Part shown: in pieces, positions 1 through 8,325 of the stretch
Numbering within the stretch: position 1 is the first letter of the stretch
How the letters are laid out: each line of letters begins with the position of its first letter
DNA from: CTSoil-075 sp042610375
GTDB lineage: Bacteria > Bacillota > Negativicutes > DSM-13327
Length of the DNA stretch: 64,000 bases
Assembly (NCBI RefSeq): GCF_042610375.1
Contig: NZ_JBGJZL010000014.1
Location: 33,381 to 97,380 of the forward strand
Reading direction: 5' to 3'
Made by a program: the position numbers and the translations under genes
The notes under the pieces: generated by a model
What the model was told of the DNA's origin: nothing
Database searches by the model: none
What the model saw: only the letters and a program-made list of their open reading frames with translations

Positions 1-1599
1 TTGCAGCGGTACATAATGTGTCAAAGGTTCTTTAGAAATCACCAGCCCTGCTGCATGTGTAGATGCATGACGCGGTAAACCTTCTACCGCCATTGCCAAA
101 TCCAATAATTTAGCAACCATCGGTTCACTTTCATACGCATTCTTCAGTTCAGAATTAATTTCTAAAGCGCGGCGTAAGGTAATTCCGAGTTCATTTGGTA
201 TCATTTTTGCAATGCGATCCACTTCACCATAAGACATGTTTAAAGCCCGTCCTACATCACGAATGGCACCTTTCGCCGCCATGGTACCAAAGGTAATAAT
301 TTGAGCTACGCGATCAGCACCGTAAAGAGCTGATACATATTCAATGACTTTTCCGCGTTTTACATAGCAAAAATCGATATCAATATCCGGCATGCTGACT
401 CGTTCGGGATTCAAAAACCGTTCAAATAGCAAACCATATTTGAGAGGATCTATATTAGTAATGCCCAATAAATAAGATACAATACTACCAGCCGCCGATC
501 CCCTACCTGGTCCTACAGGAATTTCTTGTTTTCGGGCATAATTAATAAAATCCCAAACAATCAAAAAATATCCTGAATAACCCATTTTATAAATAACAGA
601 TAGTTCAAAATCAAGGCGAGAATGAGCTTCTGGCGTAACCTCTTCATACCGTTCAACGAGTCTTTCTTTACAAAGTTGCGCAAGATATTCATCAGCAGTT
701 AAACCCTCTGGTACAGGAAACTCAGGTAAATACATATTGCCAAAATCCAAAGTAACATCGCACCGCTCAGCAATACGGCAGGTATTCTCTAAAGCTTCTG
801 GATAAGATCCAAATAACTGGGACATTTCACCATGATCTTTCAAGTAAAATTCTTCCGTGGAAAACTTCATACGATTGGCATCATCCACAGTTTTGCCCAT
901 TTGAATACAGAGAAGTACATCATGACATTCTGCATCTTTTTTATCAATATAGTGTAAATCATTGGTTGCTACGAGACCAACTCCCAGTTTGCGAGATAAC
1001 TCCACCAATAATTTATTCACTTGTTTTTGTTCAGGAATACCATGGTCTTGCATTTCAAGAAAAAAGTTATCTTTACCGAAAATCTCCATATATTCGCGAG
1101 CCAATGCTTCAGCCCGATCCATATCACCTTTTAACATCCAAGTCGGAATTTCCCCTGCAATGCAGGCGCTTAGACAAATGAGCCCCTTACTATACTCTCT
1201 GAGCAGTTCCGTATCGACCCTTGGTTTATAATAAAAACCTTCGGTATTGCCTCTAGATACCAGTTCGATTAAATTTCTATATCCTTCATCTGTTTCAGCC
1301 AACAGAATCAAATGATAGTAGTTTTCTCCATCGACGGTACATCGTTCCCGCCTAGACCGCGGAGCTACATACACTTCACAACCAATAATCGGTTTAATTC
1401 CTTGTTTTCTTGCTTGTTTATAAAAATCAATAACACCATACATTGTCCCATGATCAGTAATCGCAATCGCTGGCATATTAAGTTCCTTAGCCCGCTTAAC
1501 CAAATTTGCAATGCGACTCGCACCATCAAGTAAGCTGTATTCTGTATGAACGTGCAAATGAACGAATTGTTCTTTGTAAACATCATGTTTCGTATTCAT
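1..1599 (-). CDS. dnaE: DNA polymerase III alpha subunit, N-terminal part (runs off the left edge)
   Basis: Catalytic subunit of the replicative polymerase holoenzyme. Translating the minus strand from the ATG at 1599 gives 533 uninterrupted codons in frame to base 1, about half of the usual ~1150 residues; the C-terminal half lies outside. The N-terminal PHP domain shows HLHVHTEYSLLDGASR near residue 15 and DHGTMYG near residue 45. The polymerase core shows GPGRGSAAGS near 360 and the catalytic acidic motif PDIDIDF near 403. A Shine-Dalgarno (AGGAAGG) lies upstream of the ATG. The upstream neighbour is divergent (plus strand), so dnaE has its own promoter in 1600-1800. Family assignment is firm; the DnaE rather than PolC type is inferred from the N-terminal PHP domain and absence of an inserted exonuclease in the visible part. 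Confidence 0.97.
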   Translation of the reverse strand, partial: MNTKHDVYKEQFVHLHVHTEYSLLDGASRIANLVKRAKELNMPAIAITDHGTMYGVIDFYKQARKQGIKPIIGCEVYVAPRSRRERCTVDGENYYHLILLAETDEGYRNLIELVSRGNTEGFYYKPRVDTELLREYSKGLICLSACIAGEIPTWMLKGDMDRAEALAREYMEIFGKDNFFLEMQDHGIPEQKQVNKLLVELSRKLGVGLVATNDLHYIDKKDAECHDVLLCIQMGKTVDDANRMKFSTEEFYLKDHGEMSQLFGSYPEALENTCRIAERCDVTLDFGNMYLPEFPVPEGLTADEYLAQLCKERLVERYEEVTPEAHSRLDFELSVIYKMGYSGYFLIVWDFINYARKQEIPVGPGRGSAAGSIVSYLLGITNIDPLKYGLLFERFLNPERVSMPDIDIDFCYVKRGKVIEYVSALYGADRVAQIITFGTMAAKGAIRDVGRALNMSYGEVDRIAKMIPNELGITLRRALEINSELKNAYESEPMVAKLLDLAMAVEGLPRHASTHAAGLVISKEPLTHYVPLQ

Positions 1600-1807
1600 A
1601 AGGGTCTATTATCCTTCCTATATCTCACTTATAATTTATATTTTCGATGAAGATTTTTAACACTGAAGTGAACTTCTATTTTAACCTACTCATCAAGTTT
1701 TAGATAGACGTTTTCCTCTTCATTTTACGACTTACTTTTACTTAAATGCAAACATTTTATAATGACTGAATAAATTCTGCCTTCACAACGTAGCATACTA
1801 TAATATG
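1600..1807. other. Divergent intergenic region upstream of dnaE
   Basis: AT-rich spacer between dnaE (minus) and the plus-strand ABC substrate-binding-family gene. It must hold the dnaE promoter. I see no coding potential, RNA structure or repeat in it. Confidence 0.6.
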
Positions 1808-1843
1808 TTGGAATTTTCTATCATTTTATGCTACAATATTTAT
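1808..1843 (+). promoter_or_regulatory. Probable sigma-A promoter with extended -10 for the 1921 gene
   Basis: TTGGAA at 1808-1813, an 18-base spacer, then TG-c-TACAAT with the -10 hexamer at 1832-1837. Initiation would fall near 1844. This lies downstream of the first in-frame ATG (1828), which argues that the 1828 start is not used and that translation begins at the TTG at 1921. Prediction from sequence only. Confidence 0.55.
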
Positions 1844-1920
1844 TCGTTTTTTTTGCAGGTATTATCGCATATGTGTTGAAAATGTATGGGTTAGAATTTT
1901 TTTTAAAGAGGTGTTCGTCT

Positions 1921-2790
1921 TTGTATAACATAGGTATTTTGCAACTTACGCAAAATTTGGATGATGCAGTCAATGGTTTCAAACAAGGTCTTGCTCAACA
2001 AGAAATTGCTGCCAATTTTCATTATTTAAATGCCGACGGCAATATCGATTTGCTTCCGGACCTTGCCATAGCATTAGCACAGCAAAAAGTTGATCTTATT
2101 TTTGCCTGCTCCACACCATCAGCACAAGCAGCTATTGAGCTTGTTGAGCATATTCCCGTGGTTTTTACACCTGTTTTTGATCCAGTCGGTTCTGGATTGG
2201 TCAACAGTCTAGCCTTACCAGGAGGTAAAGCAACAGGCGTTGCTGGCATGGTTCCCGCAGATGCTAAAATAACTTTTATTCAGCGCCTATTACCTGCAGC
2301 CCGCACTCTTGGAATACTCTATCACGTTAATGATAGCAATTCTATTGCAGAAGTTGAAAATTTCCGCAAACTAGAAAACTCAACCTTCACTCTCATCGAA
2401 ATCCCAATTCACGAGGCTGAAGAGTTATCAAATCTCCCTGACCTCTTACCCATAAACCTAGATGTTTTATTTTTACCAATAGGGCGTATAGTTGAAGAAA
2501 ATTTTGCCACTATTGTCTATTATACCGACACCATCAATATACCAGTGATCACCTCCCATGCACCCAATGTCCCTGCTGGAGCATTAGGTGCATTGGTTGC
2601 GAATCACCATCAATTAGGAGTTGAATGCGCTGCAAAGGCTAAGGAAATTCTTAGCGGCACAATGCCAGCCTCCATCCCTGTAGATACTGTAAAAATTCCA
2701 GAGATATTACTAAATGATTTTGCTGCTCAAAACTTAGGACTCAATTTACCTGCTGATTTAGTCGCTGAAGCCAAGGAAATTTTCGAATAA
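1921..2790 (+). CDS. ABC transporter substrate-binding family protein (pfam04392/TrpX-like), apparently without signal peptide
   Basis: Periplasmic-binding-protein-like fold of the ABC_sub_bind family, which in Firmicutes is often tied to uptake of tryptophan or other small solutes. I chose the TTG at 1921, giving 289 residues, because AAAGAGGTG lies just upstream and the best promoter initiates after the earlier ATG at 1828. With this start there is no secretion signal, which is odd for the family; the 1828 start would add a hydrophobic segment (about residues 1-26 of the longer form) that could serve as a signal or anchor. No permease or ATPase gene is adjacent. The next gene (U32 peptidase) begins 36 bases later on the same strand, so the two may be cotranscribed. 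The ligand is unknown. Confidence 0.75.
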   Translation: MYNIGILQLTQNLDDAVNGFKQGLAQQEIAANFHYLNADGNIDLLPDLAIALAQQKVDLIFACSTPSAQAAIELVEHIPVVFTPVFDPVGSGLVNSLALPGGKATGVAGMVPADAKITFIQRLLPAARTLGILYHVNDSNSIAEVENFRKLENSTFTLIEIPIHEAEELSNLPDLLPINLDVLFLPIGRIVEENFATIVYYTDTINIPVITSHAPNVPAGALGALVANHHQLGVECAAKAKEILSGTMPASIPVDTVKIPEILLNDFAAQNLGLNLPADLVAEAKEIFE

Positions 2791-2826
2791 ATGACTCATT
2801 TTTACTAAAATGCTGGAGATGAAAAT

Positions 2827-4773
2827 ATGCTATTAAAACGTAATTCTGTGGAGCTGTTAGCTCCTGTTGGTACTTGGGATGTATTAGAAGCCGCTGTCGA
2901 GTCGGGAGCTGATGCAGTTTATTTGGGTGGTAAACGCTTTAACATGCGTATGTTAAAAACAGACGCAAATTTCGATGACAAAATGCTCATTCGAGCGATT
3001 GAATACGCTCATCAACATCATGTGCATCTGCACGTCACAGTTAATAATCTCATCAGTGAACGGGAAATTCCCAATATGCGTTCTTACCTCAAATTTCTTG
3101 ATGAAATTAAACCTGATGCTCTGATTGTTCAAGATCTATCGATCTTGCAATTAGCACGTGAAATGAAACTAAGTGTCCCCCTCCACGCTTCAATTATGAT
3201 GAATACTCATAATGAACATGCAGTTCGCACCTTGCAAGACTATGGTATTAGTCGAGTTGTCGTAAATCGAGAAATGTCCCTTGCCCAGCTCGCCTTATTA
3301 AAAGAACGTACTGGTATTGAAGTTGAATACTTTATCCATGGGGATATGTGCATTTCTCACAGCGGTCAATGTGTTCATTCAGGTGTAGTCTTCGGTCAAA
3401 GTTCCAACCGAGGCCGTTGTTTAAAATCCTGCCGCTGGCCTTATGAATTGATTGATGCAGCCACTGGCAAAAAAGTCACTGACCAAGATCCTGGCCCTTA
3501 TAAACTGGCTATGAAAGATATGTGTTTATATATGAAGTTACCTGAACTGATACAATCAGGCGTTACTTCATTCAAAATCGAAGGCCGCATGCGTACAGCA
3601 GCATTTGTAAAAAGTATTGTACAGTCATATCGTCATGCCATTGACAGCTATATTGCAGATCCTCTCGGTTATACACCAAACCTTGATGATTGGAAAAAAT
3701 TACAAGATTCTCGTGCTCGTGACTTTTCCACTTGTTATGCACTAGGTAATCCTGGCGCTAGCGCAATTGGCTACACTGGAAAACGCGAACCTCGCTTTTT
3801 TAGCCAAGCCGTCCGTGAAGCCGATATGAGTACACCAGTTGCTATTACTTCACCTACCACTACTACAAATACTAAGATGGAGCCTGTACTATCCGTACGC
3901 GTTGCCGATTTACCTTCTCTTAGAGCAGCCTGCCAAAATGGTGCAAACATCATTTACATTGGTGGCGAAGCTCTAAAACCTGCCACTCCTTGGACCTTAG
4001 AGCAAATCACTCAAGGAATTACAGAAGCCAACAAATACAATGCTCAAGTTGTTGTTGCGACTCCACGCATTACAATGGAACGAGAATGCGGTGAATTAGA
4101 ACAATTTTTCACCAGTATGAATACACTGCGACCTCATGGCTTAATGGTCAGCAATATTGGCGCATTACGCTTAGCTCGCACCTTATGTGACTTACCAATA
4201 CAGGCTGATTTTTCATTCAACATATTTAATCATTTGACAATTGAACTCCTAAAAAATAACGGAATCAGCAAAGGTACCGTTTCCCTAGAAGCTACTCATG
4301 AGCAAATTATACAATTGGCAAAAGAAAGTTCATTACCAATCGAGATGATTGTACACGGCTCTTTACCGGCAATGGTGACTGACCATTCCATTCCGGTCGC
4401 CATCCTAAACAATGGCAGCAATACTTATGATCATACACTCGATACGCGCCAATATGCCTTACTTGATACTGCTGGGCAAGAACATCTCATTATGGTTGAC
4501 CAATATGATCGCAGCCATATTTTATTTGCTAATGATTTATGTTTGTTACCTCATTTGCAGTCGTTACAGACTGTCCAGAACTACCGCATTGAAGGTCAAC
4601 ACTACACTCCTGAATTCATCGCTCTCCTGACAAGCACTTACCGTCAAGAACTTGATAAGATTGCAAGTCAGCAATCTGCATATGAATTTGAACCTACACA
4701 ACTTGAAAAAATTCAGAGTTCTAGCCCAAGAAAGCTAGGTCTTGGTACTTTCCGTTACCGTGTTTCACGCTAA
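2827..4773 (+). CDS. U32 family peptidase / collagenase-like TIM-barrel protein
   Basis: 648-residue two-part protein. The first half begins with ELLAPVGTWDVLEAAVESG and ADAVYLGG, the classic U32 start. It carries the cysteine-rich block HGDMCISHSGQC ... GRCLKSCRWPYEL around residues 175-205, which in RlhA/TrhP-like relatives is implicated in RNA hydroxylation rather than proteolysis. The second half (about 370-600) is a degenerate repeat of the same barrel with VSVEA-like and HG signatures but few cysteines. The ATG start has a spaced GGAGATG upstream. No signal peptide is seen, so it is cytosolic. It follows the binding-protein gene by 36 bases. Family certain; whether it is a protease or an RNA-modifying enzyme is not settled by sequence. 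Confidence 0.9.
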   Translation: MLLKRNSVELLAPVGTWDVLEAAVESGADAVYLGGKRFNMRMLKTDANFDDKMLIRAIEYAHQHHVHLHVTVNNLISEREIPNMRSYLKFLDEIKPDALIVQDLSILQLAREMKLSVPLHASIMMNTHNEHAVRTLQDYGISRVVVNREMSLAQLALLKERTGIEVEYFIHGDMCISHSGQCVHSGVVFGQSSNRGRCLKSCRWPYELIDAATGKKVTDQDPGPYKLAMKDMCLYMKLPELIQSGVTSFKIEGRMRTAAFVKSIVQSYRHAIDSYIADPLGYTPNLDDWKKLQDSRARDFSTCYALGNPGASAIGYTGKREPRFFSQAVREADMSTPVAITSPTTTTNTKMEPVLSVRVADLPSLRAACQNGANIIYIGGEALKPATPWTLEQITQGITEANKYNAQVVVATPRITMERECGELEQFFTSMNTLRPHGLMVSNIGALRLARTLCDLPIQADFSFNIFNHLTIELLKNNGISKGTVSLEATHEQIIQLAKESSLPIEMIVHGSLPAMVTDHSIPVAILNNGSNTYDHTLDTRQYALLDTAGQEHLIMVDQYDRSHILFANDLCLLPHLQSLQTVQNYRIEGQHYTPEFIALLTSTYRQELDKIASQQSAYEFEPTQLEKIQSSSPRKLGLGTFRYRVSR

Positions 4774-4858
4774 GGTATCTTCAAAAAATAACTAGTCATT
4801 TTCTTCTGATCTATTTATTTTCTTTCAGATACTTACTTATTGAAAGGTGGGATATATT

Positions 4859-6151
4859 TTGAGTCAGTATATTGGCCCTGAAGAAATTTTACGAAAAAAA
4901 CGTGAATATTTGATCCCTTGCGTCTATCATTTCTATAATCAACCGATGCAGTTAGTGCGTGGTGAAATGCAGTATTTGTATGACAGCAATGGTAAACAAT
5001 ATCTTGATTGTTTTGCCGGCGTCTCCGTCGCTAATTGCGGTCACTGCAATCCTGAAATCACCAAAGAAATTTGCCAGCAAGTTAACACATTACAACACAC
5101 TACAACAATTTATCTAACAGAAAATATTGTAAACCTCGCTGAACGTCTTGCTGGGATCACACCTGGCAGACTGCAAAAAACCTTCTTCTGCGCTAGTGGC
5201 AGTGAGGCCAACGAAGGAGCCGCACTCCTCGCTTCTCTTTATACTGGCAACTCAGAGCTCATCAGTTTACGCCAAGGACTCCATGGACGTAATAAACTCG
5301 GCATGAGTTTAACAGGACTTAGTTTTTGGCGTACTGATCCGACACCAGTCGGTGGTATTAGTTTTGCACCGAACGCCTATTGCTATCGTTGTCCTATGAA
5401 TAAACGCTACCCTGAATGCGATCTAGCCTGTGCCAATGAAATTGAGACGATTATCAAAACAGCAACTTCTGGAAAAGTAGCTGCTATGTTTGCTGAACCC
5501 ATTCAAGGTAATGGAGGTATTATCACTCCACCCCTAGACTATTTCAAGCGGGTTAAAGAAATATTGGATGCTCACGGCATACTCCTCATTATTGATGAAG
5601 TACAAACAGGTTTTGGCCGTACAGGAAAAATGTTTGCCATGGAGCATTATGGCGTGGAGCCTGATATCATGACCATGGCCAAAGCACTTGCCAATGGCAC
5701 ACCAGTTGGAGCCTTCACAGCGCGATCTGAAATCGCTGATGTTTATACTCGCCCTGGTGCATCAACTCTTGGCGGTAATCCAGTCACAGCCGCAGCTAGC
5801 CTTGCAACCTTAAAATATATGGCTGATCACGATTTGCCTGGGAAGGCTGCTGAACTTGGCAAACTCTTAAAAGAGGGCCTACTCACTTTACAACAGAAAC
5901 ATCCTATCATCGGCGATGTAAGAGGTATCGGTCTTATGTTAGGTGCTGAGCTAGTGTACAAAGATAAGACACCTGCGATCGCCGAAACGGATATCATTAT
6001 GGAGAGAATGAAAGACCAAGGTTTTTTAGTTGGTAAAAATGGCCCCAACCGCAATGTCTTAGCCTTCCAACCTCCTCTTGTCATCACCGCCAATGATTTG
6101 AACAATATGCTCAATCATTTAGATGACATATTGGGTTCACTGACAATCTAA
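4859..6151 (+). CDS. Class III PLP-dependent aminotransferase
   Basis: 430-residue fold-type I aminotransferase of the ornithine/4-aminobutyrate/alanine-glyoxylate group. Visible motifs are GSEANEGA, LIIDEVQTGFGRTGK (the Asp that contacts the PLP ring nitrogen) and TMAKALANG with the Schiff-base lysine. An unusual cysteine patch, CYRCPMNKRYPECDLAC, sits near residue 175; it is typical of a bacterial subgroup and could bind metal. The TTG at 4859 is preferred over the GTG at 4847 because AAAGGTGG is properly spaced before the TTG. Substrate not determinable. It ends exactly one base before the convergent gene's stop codon. Confidence 0.9.
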   Translation: MSQYIGPEEILRKKREYLIPCVYHFYNQPMQLVRGEMQYLYDSNGKQYLDCFAGVSVANCGHCNPEITKEICQQVNTLQHTTTIYLTENIVNLAERLAGITPGRLQKTFFCASGSEANEGAALLASLYTGNSELISLRQGLHGRNKLGMSLTGLSFWRTDPTPVGGISFAPNAYCYRCPMNKRYPECDLACANEIETIIKTATSGKVAAMFAEPIQGNGGIITPPLDYFKRVKEILDAHGILLIIDEVQTGFGRTGKMFAMEHYGVEPDIMTMAKALANGTPVGAFTARSEIADVYTRPGASTLGGNPVTAAASLATLKYMADHDLPGKAAELGKLLKEGLLTLQQKHPIIGDVRGIGLMLGAELVYKDKTPAIAETDIIMERMKDQGFLVGKNGPNRNVLAFQPPLVITANDLNNMLNHLDDILGSLTI

Positions 6152-6451
6152 TTATGATCCACTCATAAAACTTGTTGAGCGTGCCTTCTTGGAGGTACGC
6201 TCATTTCTTTGTATACCAAAGACAGGAACATATTGTCGCCCTTCACGCTGCTTCATTCTCCTTCCATGGGCAACGAAAGACAACATGGCCATCAGTGTCC
6301 ATACCGCAACAAATACTTTTCCACCAATCGTTGCTGTAAATTCGGGCATTAATAAGAAAAATAATATAAACATAGCCGCCAGTGTACTCAAACTAATCAA
6401 TGAATTAATTTTACTGGTTCTCGTTCTAAATAATCTCCTGATTATCCTCAC
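6152..6451 (-). CDS. Small two-helix membrane protein of unknown function
   Basis: 99 residues from a GTG start at 6451 with AAGGGG close upstream. There is a basic N-terminus (MRIIRRLFRTR), then two hydrophobic stretches, about 19-37 (LSTLAAMFILFFLLM) and 46-62 (VFVAVWTLMAMLSFVAHG), then a charged tail. I do not recognise a family. Its stop codon abuts the convergent aminotransferase stop with no intervening base. The clean hydrophobic pattern, positive-inside N-terminus and Shine-Dalgarno argue that it is real. The overlapping plus-strand reading frame is judged a shadow. Confidence 0.65.
   Translation of the reverse strand: MRIIRRLFRTRTSKINSLISLSTLAAMFILFFLLMPEFTATIGGKVFVAVWTLMAMLSFVAHGRRMKQREGRQYVPVFGIQRNERTSKKARSTSFMSGS
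6177..6210 (+). terminator. Terminator of the aminotransferase gene, inside the 3' end of the convergent gene
   Basis: GAGCGTGCC (6177-6185) pairs with GGTACGCTC (6194-6202), one G-U pair, followed by ATTTCTTT. It lies inside the coding 3' end of the opposite-strand gene, fitting end-to-end convergent transcription. Confidence 0.5.
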
Positions 6452-6629
6452 CCCTTACCATGAGTTTTTACTTCACCTTGCAGTACAATCTTATTCTAAT
6501 GACAGCTTAACTATGACTAACAAGGATTTTAGAGATTTTATTAGTTTGTATAGTAGCATACGACCCCTCACTGCCATACGATAGTAGTGAACCACTACGT
6601 ATGATTTAGGCAATAAGGAGGAACTCTCT

Positions 6630-7154
6630 ATGGATAGCCAACCGATTGAAATATTTGGCATTACGCCACCATCACATTTTCCTCAATGTCCGCCCCATCA
6701 TCCTTGTACACAATTCTGTGAAAGCGACACTTTATACCTACCGTCGAGAAAAATTAAAATTGAAAACATACGACAAGTCTGTTTAAAGGTATTGATCAAT
6801 TCATTTAAAATCATCTGTACACCAGTCGGTAATAAACTCGTCATCAATGGGAAAAAGCAAATCAAAGTACTCTTGTCATCAAATCCTTCTCACCAAGCAC
6901 TCTACTCCATCGATTTTGAAATTCCCTTTTGTACTTTTATTTTATTAAAAGAACTTCAAGGTGATGTTGTTGATGTTTACACTGTTGTTGAAGATATCTC
7001 TGTCCAGTGCATTAACCCTCGATCGATAACCATTGCTAGTGTTATTTTTATTTGCCCAATCGTTAAAAAAGATCATCAACTCTGCCCCCCTCCTCCCCCA
7101 CCTATTTCCCAATCAATCTGTACACATTGTCATTCCTATTTAAATCCAACATGA
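6630..7154 (+). CDS. SPOCS/DUF3794 domain protein, probably sporulation related
   Basis: 174 residues. After a short Pro/His/Cys-rich head (FPQCPPHHPCTQFC), residues about 40-145 match the DUF3794/SPOCS pattern of alternating beta strands seen in the spore coat morphogen SipL and related proteins: IKIENIRQVCLKVLINSF, then LVINGKKQIKVLL, then YSIDFEIPFCTFILL. The tail is Cys/Pro rich (HQLCPPPPPP ... CTHCH). The ATG has a strong AGGAGG. It is a single-gene unit ending in a good terminator. The role in coat or spore envelope assembly is inferred from the domain. Confidence 0.75.
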   Translation: MDSQPIEIFGITPPSHFPQCPPHHPCTQFCESDTLYLPSRKIKIENIRQVCLKVLINSFKIICTPVGNKLVINGKKQIKVLLSSNPSHQALYSIDFEIPFCTFILLKELQGDVVDVYTVVEDISVQCINPRSITIASVIFICPIVKKDHQLCPPPPPPISQSICTHCHSYLNPT

Positions 7155-7168
7155 TTAAAGATACAAAA

Positions 7169-7215
7169 CAAAACCCTGAAACCGATATAAAATCGAATTC
7201 AGGGTTTTACATTTG
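7169..7215 (+). terminator. Intrinsic terminator after the SPOCS gene
   Basis: AAAACCCTGAA pairs with TTCAGGGTTTT across a ~20-base loop, and the T run follows directly. Confidence 0.75.
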
Positions 7216-7656
7216 TGGACATGGAATAATTTTTAAAATCAAAATTTAATTTTTGTATAGCTTAACCATAAAGTAAATTTTCAGTTTCTAGCCACTTATT
7301 TATAAATATATGTACTTTACTTTTAAGAGGCGTTACTATTTTGAGAACATATAATCTCTTATTAAAATCACATTCATTAATTTATCCGTACAGATAAGAG
7401 AAAGCAGTGTTTTCAAGAAAAGCCTTCGATCCTCCACTTGTAAGATACACTCGAATCACACCCCTGTCTTACGTCAGTAACACTGATGGAAAAATCCCAG
7501 TTCTGCATGGTAGGGCGAGGCGTGGCCTTGAAAATTATAACTGGCCTTATACTTTTTCTTTAAACTGGATCTTTTTAATGCGCAGTCCTTTGGTGTAACA
7601 TAGGCACATAAGAATATGCCAAACCTAGCGTTAATTTCGGAGAGGAGATCTCAGTT
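7212..7656 (+). other. Unexplained 445-base leader upstream of the rhodanese/desulfurase cassette
   Basis: No convincing ORF: the 63-codon frame at 7407-7598 has a GTG start without Shine-Dalgarno and an unconvincing composition. The part from about 7400 to 7600 is markedly more GC-rich and structured than the flanks. It has TCAGT-aac-ACTGA near 7474-7486, CCAGTT (7497-7502) facing AACTGG (7539-7544), and a GGCGAGGCGTGGCC block between. Just before the gene is a near-palindrome, GGCACATAAGAATATGCC. I do not recognise a known riboswitch class or T-box. It may be a structured 5' UTR, an operator region for the MocR regulator, or a decayed element. Confidence 0.4.
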
Positions 7657-8325
7657 ATGGAAAATAAGAATCATGATATTTGTAGCGTATGTCATTCGAA
7701 AACACACGGGACTACTTACGAAATGGAAACAGGAAATCATATCTGTGGTGACTGTATTCAAACCGGCTACATCGTCTACCTACAACAGAAAAGATCTAAT
7801 GAATGGTGGGCACTTTCCGTATTTAGAACGAAATCTGAAGCAGAGGCAGCCGCAAAGGATGGCATGAATTTCCCATTTATAATTGGTTATGCCATAGAAG
7901 AAGCTATATATGGGCAAAACTCCCGCCAAAGCAGTCGTCGAAACAGTAAGATCCAGTCGATAAGTGCTAACGAATTAAAAAAGAAGATGGAAACAGGTGA
8001 TCTGTCTTTTCAAATTATTGATGTACGGGCCGATAAGGAATTAGAAAAAGGCAGTATCCCTGGTGCTGTACATATAACAATCGAAGAGCTATCCCATAAA
8101 ATGACAACCCTTTCTAAGGATAAAGAATATATTATTGTATGCTCTCATGGATTTCGCGCTCGTTATATCTGCGAGTTTTTAGAAGACAATGGCTATAAGG
8201 CAAAAATCTTAACTAGCGGGATGATGGGTTGGAACGGATTTGGGTTTGTAGTATCCGCTATGAATACAGTCGTATCCATAATAAAAAAATTCAACAACAA
8301 AAATGAAGTGAGTAACACATTATGA
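7657..8325 (+). CDS. Rhodanese-domain protein with N-terminal Cys4 zinc-binding module
   Basis: 222 residues. Residues 9-33 hold two CxxC pairs (C9, C12, C30, C33) that look like a small zinc ribbon. A linker with a SEAEAAAKDG motif follows. A rhodanese domain spans about 103-205, with DVRADKELEKGSIPGAVHI and active-site Cys162 in IIVCSHGFRA. The domain would carry persulfide sulfur. The stop overlaps the start of the cysteine desulfurase gene by four bases (ATGA), so translation is coupled; a desulfurase-to-rhodanese sulfur relay is the natural reading. The ATG is preceded by GGAGAGGAG. The acceptor is unknown; thiolation, a metal cofactor or selenium handling are all possible. Confidence 0.85.
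   Translation: MENKNHDICSVCHSKTHGTTYEMETGNHICGDCIQTGYIVYLQQKRSNEWWALSVFRTKSEAEAAAKDGMNFPFIIGYAIEEAIYGQNSRQSSRRNSKIQSISANELKKKMETGDLSFQIIDVRADKELEKGSIPGAVHITIEELSHKMTTLSKDKEYIIVCSHGFRARYICEFLEDNGYKAKILTSGMMGWNGFGFVVSAMNTVVSIIKKFNNKNEVSNTL

Noticed and set aside
6189..6584. 131-codon plus-strand frame
   Set aside because: Antisense to the better supported two-helix membrane gene; no Shine-Dalgarno and odd composition.
7407..7598. 63-codon plus-strand frame in the 7.2-7.65 kb leader
   Set aside because: GTG start without Shine-Dalgarno, no recognisable pattern, and it overlaps the apparent RNA structure.
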